A DNA stretch of 64,000 nucleotides from Nocardioides sp. InS609-2 (GTDB lineage: Bacteria > Actinomycetota > Actinomycetes > Propionibacteriales > Nocardioidaceae): contig NZ_CP060034.1 in the NCBI RefSeq assembly GCF_023208195.1, forward strand, positions 434,001-498,000, given 5' to 3'. The position numbers and the translations under genes are program-made. This document shows, piece by piece, positions 40,809 through 52,418 of the stretch. The notes beneath the pieces are model-generated. The model did no database searches and was not told where the DNA came from. It worked only from the letters and a program-made list of their open reading frames with translations. The first letter of the stretch is position 1. Each line of letters opens with the position of its first letter.

Positions 40809-41603
40809 TCATCCAACACGACGAAATGACAGACCCGCCCTGGCGAGGGCCTCCCGCAGCCGGTCCATCGCGAATGGCCCTACCCCGTGCAGGTCCGCCA
40901 CGTCGCGCTCGGTGACGCCCGTCAGTGACTCGAGCGTGGTGAGCCCGGCAGCGGTCAGCGCGCGGGATGCGGGCGCCCCGGTGCGCGGCAGTGGAGTGCC
41001 CGTCGGCGGAGCGGGCCGGTCTCGAGGCGGCCGGCCGTGGTCGACCACGGCGATTCCTCGCGGTGACAGCCGGTAGCCGATGTCGAGCGACTGGGTCAGC
41101 CCGCGCTCCTTGAGCTTGCGTACGTCGCGCTTGAAGTTCGCGGTCTGCCGACCGACCTGCTCGGCCAACTCCGGCGCGCGGCGACCCGGGTTCAGGTCGA
41201 TGAGGTCCAGAGTCGTGCGGGTCCACGGACCTTCGGAGGACGACGCGTCGAGCCGATCCAGCCACGCCTTCAGGGTCGCGATCTCCTCATCGTCAGGCAC
41301 CGTCTCGCGCAGCACCTCACGCGGGTCCCGACCGCCGTGTCGCAGCCCGACCCGGAAGACCAGGTCGTCCGGGCGCGCCGCCAGGGCACCGAACAGCTCA
41401 GCCAGCGACGCAGCCCCGGCTCGGCGAGCGTCGTCCTCGGTCAGCGACTCCGGCTCCACCTCGTCGACCGACGTCACCTCCACCAGGCCCACGCTGGTGC
41501 GCATCTGGGTGCCGACCTTGAGCCTCGGCCGTGCCCAGCGCCGGAACGCCAGGTCGATCTCGCCTCGCACGATGGCCGCCAGCTCGGCGGGTCTGATCAT
41601 CAT
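40809..41603 (-). CDS. ASCH-like/winged-helix/helix-hairpin-helix protein
   Basis: 264 residues. The N-terminus (about 1-60, DLAFRRWARPRLKVGTQMRT) resembles an ASCH/PUA-like domain. A central winged-helix-like part (about 110-185, LAEQVGRQTANFKRDVRKLK) follows. The C-terminus is a helix-hairpin-helix (LTTLESLTGVTERDVADLHG then VGPFAMDRLREAL). This suggests a nucleic-acid-binding protein. Function unknown. It is transcribed with the M20 gene. Confidence 0.78.
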   Translation of the reverse strand: MMIRPAELAAIVRGEIDLAFRRWARPRLKVGTQMRTSVGLVEVTSVDEVEPESLTEDDARRAGAASLAELFGALAARPDDLVFRVGLRHGGRDPREVLRETVPDDEEIATLKAWLDRLDASSSEGPWTRTTLDLIDLNPGRRAPELAEQVGRQTANFKRDVRKLKERGLTQSLDIGYRLSPRGIAVVDHGRPPRDRPAPPTGTPLPRTGAPASRALTAAGLTTLESLTGVTERDVADLHGVGPFAMDRLREALARAGLSFRRVG

Positions 41604-41752
41604 GAGGTCAGTCCATCATGACCACGTCACCTGGTGGCACCGACGACCTTCTCCCTACCCCACTCGCTGGCGTGCGCCGTTCGGGCCGGCTGCTGCAGAG
41701 TCACTGTCGCGGAAGGCATCGCATCACCCTCCCGGGTCACGCGGGCAGCAAC

Positions 41753-41925
41753 TTCAGTCGGTGCGGGTGCGCCGCGCCGAGAAGTGCCGCAGCGCCTGCC
41801 CGAAGTCGTCGGCGGTGAACGCGGGCCACATCTTCGGGCTGAAGAAGAACTACGCCTTGGCGGTCTGCCACGGGAAGAATCCGGTTGCCATCCATCACCA
41901 CACCCACGTGGGTCGGCAGCGGCAT
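41753..41925 (-). pseudogene. remnant of an undecaprenyl diphosphate synthase (uppS) gene
   Basis: The start MPLPTHVGVVMDGNR (ATG at 41925) is the catalytic N-terminus of cis-prenyltransferases. In the next frame a C-terminal piece reads PWQTAKA, stop, FFFSPKMWPAFTADD and FGQALRHFSARRTRTD to a stop at 41753. This matches the C-terminal WQTAYAEFFFSP-W-P-F type motif. The whole middle of the gene is deleted, the two ends are out of frame, and a TAG replaces the usual GAG (Glu). An intact uppS must be elsewhere. The rest of the gap 41604-42005 holds nothing I can identify. Confidence 0.72.
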
Positions 41926-42005
41926 CTGGTGCGACGAAGCGGTGCGGCGCCTGCGACGTCGGCCCGCGACGACAGACATGCGGTTGAGACTAACCGCGAC
42001 GGACG

Positions 42006-42548
42006 TCACACCAGGGGTGCTTCTCCTCGTTGTGCCGATGAAGCCCGCCCTCTTGGGGGGTTGAGGCCGATGAAGTCCGCCAGATCAGGGTGGGATAGGC
42101 GGACTTCACCGGTGCTCTCGGGGCGAGCTCCAACGGTGTCTTGGGAGGGGCTGGTCGAGGTGGTCGAGGTGCTGAGGCCTCGACGCTGGGCGGGGACCAC
42201 GAGGTGAAGGTTGTCGTGTACGGCGCCGCTGCGGGAAAGCCTGCGGCCGGGGTCGAGTAGGTCGAACATCCTGCCCACGCTGGCCGACATCCCGGTCACC
42301 ACAACGTGGCCGGCTCGACTCGCGTCGCAGATCAGTCGGGCGCAGCTCACGTCACAGAACTCGAGCCGGCTGAGGTCAATGATCAGGACGTCCTCATCAC
42401 TACTCGAGACTGCGCGCGTCAGCGCGACCTGCAGCTGGAAGCGCGTGGAGAGATCACCCTCGCCAGACAACGACAGGACGGTCGAGCGACCGCGGTCGTG
42501 GCGGAGCGGCCACATCAGGTGTGGCGCAGCAGCAGCATCGGCACTCAT
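42006..42548 (-). CDS. STAS-domain protein (anti-sigma factor antagonist-like)
   Basis: 180 residues. The STAS fold covers about residues 20-115 (STVLSLSGEGDLSTRFQLQV, VLIIDLSRLEFCDVSCARL). The serine or threonine usually phosphorylated by an anti-sigma kinase aligns with DVSCA. The C-terminal ~55 residues are low-complexity, and the DNA there (42070-42107) contains a strong hairpin. Probable role in stress sigma-factor partner switching; it has no adjacent kinase. The gap 42549-42717 holds nothing clear. Confidence 0.83.
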   Translation of the reverse strand: MSADAAAAPHLMWPLRHDRGRSTVLSLSGEGDLSTRFQLQVALTRAVSSSDEDVLIIDLSRLEFCDVSCARLICDASRAGHVVVTGMSASVGRMFDLLDPGRRLSRSGAVHDNLHLVVPAQRRGLSTSTTSTSPSQDTVGARPESTGEVRLSHPDLADFIGLNPPRGRASSAQRGEAPLV

Positions 42549-42717
42549 CGCTCTACCCGTCTCGCGTCCGAGCTTGCGGGATGCACGCGGAGCCCAACCG
42601 ATGCGCAGATGCTCAGCGCTGGCTGCGGCACTCGTCAGCGAGCGCCATGGGCGGCTGTGGTTTCAGCCACGGTCAGCATAGCCACTTCCGCGGGACACGA
42701 GAACCCGCGCGGTGCTG

Positions 42718-43476
42718 TCAATCCAACTCACTTGCCGGCTGGCTGCTTGCCTCCCGACTGCCACACGACATCTCGTCCACAAGGTCGCTGGCGTCTCGCA
42801 GCTTCCGATGCTGCGTCTGCGACAGCTGCCTCAGGTGGTCGAACGCCTCATCCGGATCGCAGCCGCGCTGCGCCATCACGATGCCCTTGGCCATGTCGAT
42901 GACGGCCCGTGACGTGAGCGCCTCCCTGAGATTGACAGCGGCCGTCCGAGCCCGGGTGAACGCCTCGGCGTTCGCCAGCACGATCGCGGCCTGCTCGCCG
43001 AACAACGCCGCCGTCCCGGCCGACGCCTCGTCGAAGGCCCACGCCTGCAGTGCGTAGATGTTCAGGGCACCCAGCTGGGCACCGTGGGCGGTCAACGGGA
43101 CCGCGACGACTCCCCTCAGTCCGTGACCGAGTGCCGCAGCCGTGAACCGCGGCCAGCGCTTCTCGAGTTCGAGGCTCTCGATCAGCACCAGCTGCTGGGT
43201 CCGAAAGGCCTGGAGGCAGGGTCCCTCGTCCAGGGCGTACTGGATCTCGTCGATCCGACGTACGAAGTCTCCGGCGACGGTCACGGTGCTCGGCTTGCCC
43301 GTGACTACCCAGGTCACGCCGGCGCCGTCCGCGCCGTACACCACGCGCACTGACAGCTCGGCCACCCGCTGCAACGACTCGTGCAAGGACTGTTCGGAGA
43401 CGACGAACTGACCCAGCGCAGCAAGACTCGCTGTGAGTTCCGACGCAGTCGCGTCGCGCCCATGCTCGTCTGCCAT
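42718..43476 (-). CDS. GAF and ANTAR domain-containing protein
   Basis: 252 residues: GAF sensor domain at about 20-165 (VVYGADGAGVTWVV, LDEGPCLQAFRTQQ) and a C-terminal ANTAR RNA-binding domain at about 180-240 (AVIDMAKGIVMAQRGCDPDE, AFDHLRQLSQ). ANTAR proteins bind paired hairpins in nascent RNA and prevent termination. No two-hairpin target is evident immediately nearby. It starts at ATG 43476. Confidence 0.92.
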   Translation of the reverse strand: MADEHGRDATASELTASLAALGQFVVSEQSLHESLQRVAELSVRVVYGADGAGVTWVVTGKPSTVTVAGDFVRRIDEIQYALDEGPCLQAFRTQQLVLIESLELEKRWPRFTAAALGHGLRGVVAVPLTAHGAQLGALNIYALQAWAFDEASAGTAALFGEQAAIVLANAEAFTRARTAAVNLREALTSRAVIDMAKGIVMAQRGCDPDEAFDHLRQLSQTQHRKLRDASDLVDEMSCGSREASSQPASELD

Positions 43477-43576
43477 GAGCCTGCTCCCAATGCCTCAAGG
43501 CGCCCGGACGCACCCTCCCATCGTGAGATGGTGCCACGCCGCGGCCGGTTCGCAACAGGGAACTGGACCATCCGAC

Positions 43577-44167
43577 CTAGGAGACGCGCAGGACGCTCAC
43601 CGCGAAGTCCGAGGCATCGGTGAAGGGATCGAGGTGCCAGGTGGCAAACCTCTGCTCCAGCACCAGCCCGGTGGCTTCGACGTCCTCGTCGAATCGTGCA
43701 TAGGGGTAGATCTCGGGGTCGCGCCGGAAGCCGAAGACCAGGCGTCCACCCGGTCGCACGTGATTGCGCAGCCGTTCAAGCACGGCACGCTCGCTCCCCG
43801 GAGCCAGGAACACCATCACGTTCCCCGCGGAGACCACGAGATCGAAGGGCTCCGCGTCGAGCGACAGGCTCGCGAGGTCGGACACGTGGTAGCTCGGTCC
43901 GGGGTGATCGGCCTCTGCCGCCTCGATCAGGACGGGGTCGACGTCCACGCCCACGACCTGGTGTCCGCGACGCTGCAGTGCGCCTGCCAGCCGGCCCGTG
44001 CCGCAGCCCGCGTCGAGCACCCGGGACCCGGGCTGCAGCATCGCGTCGACCAGCCGGGCCTCGCCCTCGAGGTCAACGCCCTCGGCGGCCAGGGTGCGGA
44101 ACCGCTCGACGTACCACTGCGAGTGGCCGTCCTTGGTGTCGGTGAACCAGCGTGGTCGATCGCTCAT
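43577..44167 (-). CDS. class I SAM-dependent methyltransferase
   Basis: 196 residues from ATG 44167. SAM-binding motif VLDAGCGTGRLAGALQRRG near residue 45, acidic VGVDVDPVLIEAAE, and RNHVRPGGRLVFGFR. Small-molecule methyltransferase of unknown substrate. The tRNA-Leu and its terminator lie just upstream on the same strand. Confidence 0.87.
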   Translation of the reverse strand: MSDRPRWFTDTKDGHSQWYVERFRTLAAEGVDLEGEARLVDAMLQPGSRVLDAGCGTGRLAGALQRRGHQVVGVDVDPVLIEAAEADHPGPSYHVSDLASLSLDAEPFDLVVSAGNVMVFLAPGSERAVLERLRNHVRPGGRLVFGFRRDPEIYPYARFDEDVEATGLVLEQRFATWHLDPFTDASDFAVSVLRVS

Positions 44168-44196
44168 CGGCCCATTCTCCCGCCTGTGAAATGAAC

Positions 44197-44222
44197 AAAA
44201 GGCCCCGTGGAGCCGGGGCCTT
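44197..44222 (-). terminator. intrinsic terminator of tRNA-Leu
   Basis: Read on the minus strand, AAGGCCCCG pairs with CGGGGCCTT around a 6-base loop and is followed by TTTTG. It starts 5 bases after the tRNA 3' end. Confidence 0.85.
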
Positions 44223-44227
44223 CTGAG

Positions 44228-44312
44228 TGTCCGAGGGGGGACTTGAACCCCCACGCCCTATACGGGCACTAGCACCTCAAGCTAGCGCGTCTGCCAATTC
44301 CGCCACCCGGAC
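44228..44312 (-). tRNA. tRNA-Leu (anticodon GAG)
   Basis: 85 nt. Acceptor stem GTCCGGG pairs with CTCGGAC, discriminator A at 44228, CCA not encoded. The anticodon stem CTAGC/GCTAG encloses loop TTGAGGT with anticodon GAG. The long variable arm (GCCCGTATAGGGC) is typical of class II leucine tRNA. The T-arm is GGGGG-TTCAAGT-CCCCC. Confidence 0.96.
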
Positions 44313-44416
44313 GAGTGCGGGTGAACAGTAGCAAAGCAACACCCCGAGTTCTGAATCGGGGGCGAGCCCGAGAACGGTCGCCGCGCCCGGTTCACGACGA
44401 CGGATACGGTGGCGGC

Positions 44417-44995
44417 GTGACTGACGGTCTGCGGGTGGCATTCGTGACGGGAGCGGCCCCCGACAAGTGGGCGTCCCGCTGGCGCGAGCGCTCGCGTACC
44501 CGCCTCACGCTGACAATGATCGAGGAGTCCGAGCAACGCCGAGTGATAGACGACGGCACCGCCGACATGGTCATCGCACGCCTCCCGATCGACGACGCCG
44601 ACCTGCACGTCGTACGCCTCTACGAGGAACTGCCGGTGGCGGTCGTCTCGGTGGAGCACCCGGCCGCGGCGTACGACGAGCTGACGATCGCCGAGCTGCT
44701 CGACGAGCAGTTCGTGCTCGGTCCCCCTGCCGGCGTCACGCCGACGGTCGACCAGCTCGACTACCCGCCGATGAGCCAGCAGGACGCAGTCGAGGTGGCC
44801 GCCAGCGGCACCGGCGTGGTCGTGCTGCCGATGTCGATCGCGCGGCTCTACCAGCGCAAGGACGTCGCCCACGTGCTGCTGACGGACCTGCCGTCCACGC
44901 AGATGGCGCTCGTGTGGAAGAAGGACCGGGACGACGCGGAGACCCAGGCGTTCGTCGGCGTCGCCAAGGGTCGTACGTCGCGCAGCTCGCGCTGA
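44417..44995 (+). CDS. LysR substrate-binding-domain protein lacking a DNA-binding domain
   Basis: 192 residues resembling only the effector-binding half of LysR regulators (LRVAFVTGAAPDKWASRW, then DMVIARLPIDDADLHVVRLY, VEVAASGTGVVVLP). There is no N-terminal helix-turn-helix. The GTG at 44417 is the start; the upstream 100 bp to the tRNA contain a small inverted repeat (44342-44361). It could be an effector-binding accessory protein or a shortened regulator. Convergent with guaB1, 4 bases between stops. Confidence 0.82.
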   Translation: MTDGLRVAFVTGAAPDKWASRWRERSRTRLTLTMIEESEQRRVIDDGTADMVIARLPIDDADLHVVRLYEELPVAVVSVEHPAAAYDELTIAELLDEQFVLGPPAGVTPTVDQLDYPPMSQQDAVEVAASGTGVVVLPMSIARLYQRKDVAHVLLTDLPSTQMALVWKKDRDDAETQAFVGVAKGRTSRSSR

Positions 44996-44999
44996 GCCG

Positions 45000-47974
<2,975 letters not shown>

Positions 47975-48035
47975 GTGTTCAACTCCTGCGCTCGGGGCGA
48001 TCGGACGCCCGCACAACGCGCCAGTAGCAAGGAGG

Positions 48036-48650
48036 TCACGCCGAGATCGGCGGCACCCGCAGCCCGACGTCACGCAGCTCGAGCTCGGCCAGCGCGCGGA
48101 CGACGCCCTGCTCGCCCCGGCGCCACGCCCCGGCCGGGTCGTCGCTGATCCGCCCGAGGACGTGCATCGGCTGGTTGGCCAGCGCCCGCAGGGCGAACAG
48201 GTCGAGGTCCTCGCTGGCGTCGATGAAGCGTGCTCCGGCACCGGCGTCGCGGGCGAACCGCCAGCGTCTCGGCAGGTAGAACGCACCGACCACCAGGATC
48301 GGGATGAGCGCGATCGAGACTCCCAGCCAGAGCGCCAGCTTCTCCACCGCACGCACCTCCGCGAGTCCGGCAGCAGCCAGGTCGTCGGACGCGCCCGATG
48401 CCTGGTCGAACGGCGCCGCGATCCCGTCACCGATCAGCGGTACGTCGTCCAGCCTTGCCCCGGCGTCACGCAGCCCGGACGCCATCGACGCCGCGGACTC
48501 GGCCGCCTGCCGCCCCGGCGCGGCGAGCGCCATCGTGCCGTCGTGGACGGTCGATCCGATCCACACCCAGCCGACCAGCCACAGCAGGAACAGCAGGTCG
48601 GTGAGGAGCTGGCGGGTGCGGCGCGCGGGTGTGTCGGCGTACAGCTTCAT
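48036..48650 (-). CDS. two-span membrane protein of unknown function
   Basis: 204 residues. Membrane spans at about 17-35 (LLFLLWLVGWVWIGSTV) and 105-128 (KLALWLGVSIALIPILVVGA) flank an extracytoplasmic region rich in Ala/Asp. A cytoplasmic C-terminal domain follows. Conserved in actinobacteria as a transmembrane protein; I recognise no motif. It is upstream of the subtilase with 61 bases between them and could share its transcript. Confidence 0.75.
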   Translation of the reverse strand: MKLYADTPARRTRQLLTDLLFLLWLVGWVWIGSTVHDGTMALAAPGRQAAESAASMASGLRDAGARLDDVPLIGDGIAAPFDQASGASDDLAAAGLAEVRAVEKLALWLGVSIALIPILVVGAFYLPRRWRFARDAGAGARFIDASEDLDLFALRALANQPMHVLGRISDDPAGAWRRGEQGVVRALAELELRDVGLRVPPISA

Positions 48651-48747
48651 GACTCCATCCGACCATGAGGAGTTGGGTAGGTGTACTCACCCGCGGGTGC
48701 GTACCGGGCCGGGTCACGGCCCGCCGGATCGCGGACAGGGTTGACCC

Positions 48748-49035
48748 ATGAGCACACCGAACCAGTCCAGGAACACCAACGCCTTCTACATGCAGGCCGG
48801 CATCTCCTTCGGCATCGCCCTGCTGACGATGGTCTTCGCGATCATCTACCTGCCCGTCGACCCGTGGATCCGCGCGTTCCTGGGCATCGGCACCCTCTAC
48901 CTGACGACCTCGGCCTTCACCCTCGCCAAGTGCGTGCGTGACGCCCAGGAGAACCAGTACGTCGTGTCACGCCTCGACCAGGCCCGCGTCGACAAGATCC
49001 TCGCCGACCACGACCCGTTCAAGGTCGTCTCGTAA
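48748..49035 (+). CDS. YiaA/YiaB family inner membrane protein
   Basis: 95 residues with two membrane spans (MQAGISFGIALLTMVFAIIY and RAFLGIGTLYLTTSAFTLAK). This matches the YiaA/YiaB-type family, where a long hydrophobic hairpin is followed by a short charged tail. Role unknown. Followed by a bidirectional hairpin at 49089-49114. Confidence 0.85.
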   Translation: MSTPNQSRNTNAFYMQAGISFGIALLTMVFAIIYLPVDPWIRAFLGIGTLYLTTSAFTLAKCVRDAQENQYVVSRLDQARVDKILADHDPFKVVS

Positions 49036-49088
49036 CCGACCCTGGTTTCGAGACGGGAAATCGTCCCTCCTCAACCAGCAACAACGAA

Positions 49089-49114
49089 GGCCCACCCGCA
49101 GCAGCGGGTGGGCC
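49089..49114. terminator. bidirectional hairpin between yiaA-like and acyl-CoA dehydrogenase genes
   Basis: 11-base arms GGCCCACCCGC and GCGGGTGGGCC with a 4-base loop, between converging genes. No T-run on the plus side. Confidence 0.6.
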
Positions 49115-49130
49115 ATCGTCATGCCCTGGG

Positions 49131-50342
49131 CTACTTCAGCTCGGCGGACGAGAGCCCGAGGAGCCGTCGGGCGATGATCAGCTGCTGGATCTGCTGGGTG
49201 CCCTCGAAGATGTCGAGGATCTTGGAGTCGCGCGCCCACTTCTCGAGCAGCTCGCTCTCGCTGTAGCCAACTGAGCCGCACAGCTCGACGCACGAGAGCG
49301 TGACGTCGGAGCCGACCCGGCCGGCCTTGGCCTTGGCCATCGAGGCTTCGAGCGAGTTGGGCTTGCGGTTGTCGGCCATCCACGCGGCCTGCATCGCGAG
49401 CAGCCGGGCGGCTTCCCAGTCGGCCTCGAGCTGCAGGAACTTTGCCGCCGCGGCGCTCTGCACCTGGGCCGGCCGGTCGTAGTCGACCTCGACGCCGGCC
49501 TCCTTGAGCAGGTCGTGCGTCAGGTCGAGGGCGGCCTTGGCACAGCCGATTGCCATGCCGGCGACCAACGGACGGGTGTTGTCGAACGTCGCCATGGCGC
49601 CGGCGAAGCCCTGCTTGTCGTCGATGTCGGGGCTGCCGAGCAGGTTGCCGGCCGGAATCCTGCAGTCGGTGAACGTGATCGCCGCGGTGTCGGAGGCCCG
49701 GATGCCGAGCTTGTGCTCGAGCCGCTCGACGTTCATGCCGGGGGTGCCCTTCTCGACGATGAACGACTTGATAGCGGCCCGGCCCTGAGAGCGGTCGAGG
49801 GTCGCCCACACGACCACGCTGTCTGCACGCTCGCCGGAGGTGACGTAGATCTTCTCGCCGTTGATGACGTACTCGTCACCGTCGCGTACGGCGGTCGTGC
49901 GGATGTTGGCGGAGTCGGAGCCGGTGCCGGGCTCGGTGATCGCCATCGCCGCCCAGGTGCCGCCGAAGCGCTTGATCTGCTCGTCGTTGGCGACCGAGGC
50001 GATGGCGGAGTTGCCCAGCCCCTGGCGCGGCATCGAGAGCAACAGCGCGGTGTCGCCCCAGCACATCTCGGCGATCGACAGCATCGACGCGAGGTTGGCG
50101 CCGTTCTTCACCGCGCCGTCATCGGCCTTGTCGTCACGGCGTACGCCGGAAGCGCCGGCGCCCTCGGACGACCCGGACTCGGAGAGCCCGTCGATCATCG
50201 CCGCGAGCATGTCGAGCTCCTTGGGGTACTCGTGCTCGGCATGGTCGTACTTGCGGGAGATCGGGCGCAGCATGTTCATCGCGACCTGGTGGGCGTTGTC
50301 GATCAGCCCGCGGTGCTTCTTGGGGGTCTCGAGGTTGATCAT
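49131..50342 (-). CDS. acyl-CoA dehydrogenase
   Basis: 403 residues. FAD-dependent alpha,beta-dehydrogenation of an acyl-Co[16 protein letters not shown] is the central beta-domain signature. The C-terminal helical domain has [19 protein letters not shown], with the Glu in the position of the catalytic base of medium-chain enzymes. A Gly/Ser/Asp-rich insert ([20 protein letters not shown]) interrupts the N-terminal helical domain near residue 55. ATG 50342 overlaps the stop of the preceding acyl-CoA dehydrogenase (TGATG); a likely heteromeric pair. Confidence 0.92.
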   Translation of the reverse strand: MINLETPKKHRGLIDNAHQVAMNMLRPISRKYDHAEHEYPKELDMLAAMIDGLSESGSSEGAGASGVRRDDKADDGAVKNGANLASMLSIAEMCWGDTALLLSMPRQGLGNSAIASVANDEQIKRFGGTWAAMAITEPGTGSDSANIRTTAVRDGDEYVINGEKIYVTSGERADSVVVWATLDRSQGRAAIKSFIVEKGTPGMNVERLEHKLGIRASDTAAITFTDCRIPAGNLLGSPDIDDKQGFAGAMATFDNTRPLVAGMAIGCAKAALDLTHDLLKEAGVEVDYDRPAQVQSAAAAKFLQLEADWEAARLLAMQAAWMADNRKPNSLEASMAKAKAGRVGSDVTLSCVELCGSVGYSESELLEKWARDSKILDIFEGTQQIQQLIIARRLLGLSSAELK

Positions 50343-51709
50343 CAGAGGAGCACCCCGCCTTCCATGAATCCGATGGCCCGGAGGTCGCGGTACCAGCGCT
50401 CGACCGGGTGCTCCTTGACGAAGCCGTGACCGCCGAGCAGCTGTACGCCGTCGAGGCCGATCTGCATGCCCTTGCTGGCGCAGAGGTTGCGGGCCAGCGC
50501 CACGTCGCGGGCGATGTCCTTGCCCTGCGCGGCCCGGCTGGCGGCACGCCAGGTGAGCAGCCGCATCGACTGCAGCTCGATCGCGATGTTGGCGACCATG
50601 AACGCCACCGACTGTCGATGGGCGATGGGCTCGCCGAACGCCTCGCGCTGCTTCACGTAGGGCGTGACGTAGTCGAGCACGGCCTGGCCGGTGCCGACGG
50701 CGAGGGCGCACCAGGCCAGGCGCGAGAGCCGCACGCACTCGGCGTACGTCGTGCCGTCGGTCGCGCCGAGCACCTCGGCTTTGGCATCCGTCAACGTAAG
50801 GGTGGCGAGCGAGGCGGCGCGCACTCCCATCGACGGGTCGGCCTCCACCTGGAGGCTGTCGCCGCCGGACTCAACGAGGAAGAGCGTGGGCCGCCCGTCG
50901 AGCAGCGCGCCGACCACGAAGAGCTCGGCTTCGGCACCGCGAGGAACCATCGACTTCACGCCGGTGATCGAGTAGCCGTCGTCGGTGCGGGTGGCGGTGG
51001 TCGCCGGCGTCATGACGTCGAAGAGCACGGTGGGCTCGGACAACGCCAGGGCCGCGGCCGGTACGTCGTCGCCGGTGAAGGCCGGCAGGTAGGTCTGCTG
51101 CTGCTCGTCGGTGCCCCACAGGCCGAGCGCGGTGGCGACGGCGCCCGGTGCGAGGGTGGCGACGGCGAGCCCCATGTCGCCGTGGGCCAGGGCCTCGGCG
51201 ACGAGCGCGCCGGCTACGGCAGATCGCTCATCGGAGATGCCACCCAGACTTTCGGGCACGCCCAGGATCGGCAGCCCGATCTCGAGGCTGGCGGCGAGGA
51301 GCTCTTCGGGCGCGGCACACGCCTCGTTTGCTTCGGACGCGGCCGGGCGGATGACATCGGCAGCGAACTCGGTGACCACGCCGACCAGCATCTGCTCGTC
51401 CTCGGACGGCGTCAGGTCGAACAGGCCGGTCGCCTTCGCCACGGGCACGCGGACCCCGTCGGCACCGCGCTTGCCCTGCCGAGAGAAGGCCCGGCCCGCG
51501 GCGGTGGCCGTCCTGAACCCGTTGCGGGTGGCGGAGTAGACGACCTGCTCGGCCTGCTTGCGGAGGCCGACGCGGTCGATCAGCTCGCTCTGGGCCAGCC
51601 TGTTGAGGGCGGCCACGGCGAAGCCGATCGGATCACGGCTCTCGCTCGAGGAGAGCCCGAAACGAGCGCCGGTGCGGCCAGGGGGACGCAGCTTGAAGAG
51701 GTTGGGCAT
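50342..51709 (-). CDS. acyl-CoA dehydrogenase (divergent partner)
   Basis: 455 residues from ATG 51709. An N-terminal extension of about 90 residues precedes the acyl-CoA dehydrogenase domain (TGLFDLTPSEDEQMLVGVV onward). The usual beta-domain signature is degenerate (AALALSEPTVLFDV), so FAD or substrate binding may be shared with the downstream subunit. C-terminal helices are clear (YVKQREAFGEPIAHRQSVAF, LLGGHGFVKEHPVERWYRD). This resembles the alpha2-beta2 heteromeric acyl-CoA dehydrogenases known in actinobacterial lipid and steroid catabolism. First gene of the pair, behind the operator at 51718. Confidence 0.9.
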   Translation of the reverse strand: MPNLFKLRPPGRTGARFGLSSSESRDPIGFAVAALNRLAQSELIDRVGLRKQAEQVVYSATRNGFRTATAAGRAFSRQGKRGADGVRVPVAKATGLFDLTPSEDEQMLVGVVTEFAADVIRPAASEANEACAAPEELLAASLEIGLPILGVPESLGGISDERSAVAGALVAEALAHGDMGLAVATLAPGAVATALGLWGTDEQQQTYLPAFTGDDVPAAALALSEPTVLFDVMTPATTATRTDDGYSITGVKSMVPRGAEAELFVVGALLDGRPTLFLVESGGDSLQVEADPSMGVRAASLATLTLTDAKAEVLGATDGTTYAECVRLSRLAWCALAVGTGQAVLDYVTPYVKQREAFGEPIAHRQSVAFMVANIAIELQSMRLLTWRAASRAAQGKDIARDVALARNLCASKGMQIGLDGVQLLGGHGFVKEHPVERWYRDLRAIGFMEGGVLL

Positions 51710-51717
51710 GCGCTCAA

Positions 51718-51734
51718 TGTAACTCTGAGTTACA
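51718..51734. promoter_or_regulatory. palindromic operator upstream of the acyl-CoA dehydrogenase pair
   Basis: Perfect palindrome TGTAACT-CTG-AGTTACA, 8 bases upstream of the start codon at 51709 and 66 bases before def. The 7-3-7 symmetry is typical of a TetR- or GntR-type dimer site. No such regulator gene is adjacent. Confidence 0.65.
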
Positions 51735-51800
51735 CATAGCGCCACCGTGCCTCCCGGTGTCGCTGCTCACTGCTGCGTCGGGGCTCATAGGATGCCGCCC

Positions 51801-52418
51801 ATGCCGCGCAAGAACGCCGAACCCACCCTGCGGGCGCCGTACGGCCCGCTGCCCGAGGGTGGCACCGTCCGCCCGATGACCCGCTGGGGCACCCCCGTCA
51901 TGCACAGCCCGCAGGCGCAGGTGACGGCGTACGACGACGCGCTGAGGTCGCTGGCCGCCGACATGGTCGCCACGATGTACGCCGCCGACGGGGTCGGCCT
52001 GGCCGCGTGCCAGATCGGCGAGGACGTAGCGATGTTCGTCTTCGACTGCCCCGATGACGACGGCGAGCGCTGGATCGGTGTGGTGTGCAACCCGGTCATC
52101 ACCCTGCCCGAGGGCAAGGACCGCCGACTCGACGACGACGACGAGGGCTGCCTGTCGTTCCCGGGTGCGTTCGTTGAGTGCCCGCGGCCCGACTCGGCCC
52201 GCGTCGACGGGTTCGGGCTCGACGGCGATCCCGTGACATTCGAGGGCGAGGGCCTGCTCGCGCGCTGCCTCCAGCACGAGACCGACCACACCTACGGAAC
52301 AGTGTTCGCCGACCGCATCTCGGCCAAGGCCCGCAAGAAGCTCCAGAAGGCGCAGGACAAGACGGCTGACGACTTTCCGCCCGAGTGGCCCGTCGGCGAG
52401 ACCGGCGCAGACGCGTGA
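51801..52418 (+). CDS. def: peptide deformylase
   Basis: 205 residues; removes the N-formyl group from nascent proteins. All three metal-site motifs are present: GVGLAACQIG, EGCLSFPG and QHETDHTYG. The ATG at 51801 has AGGATG upstream; an in-frame ATG at 51792 is closer to it and less likely. Its TGA overlaps the next gene's GTG. The C-terminal ~35 residues are a charged extension. Confidence 0.95.
   Translation: MPRKNAEPTLRAPYGPLPEGGTVRPMTRWGTPVMHSPQAQVTAYDDALRSLAADMVATMYAADGVGLAACQIGEDVAMFVFDCPDDDGERWIGVVCNPVITLPEGKDRRLDDDDEGCLSFPGAFVECPRPDSARVDGFGLDGDPVTFEGEGLLARCLQHETDHTYGTVFADRISAKARKKLQKAQDKTADDFPPEWPVGETGADA

Noticed and set aside
42549..42717. Possible small gene between the STAS and ANTAR genes
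   Set aside because: Open frames there lack a ribosome-binding site and do not resemble any protein I recognise; treated as intergenic.
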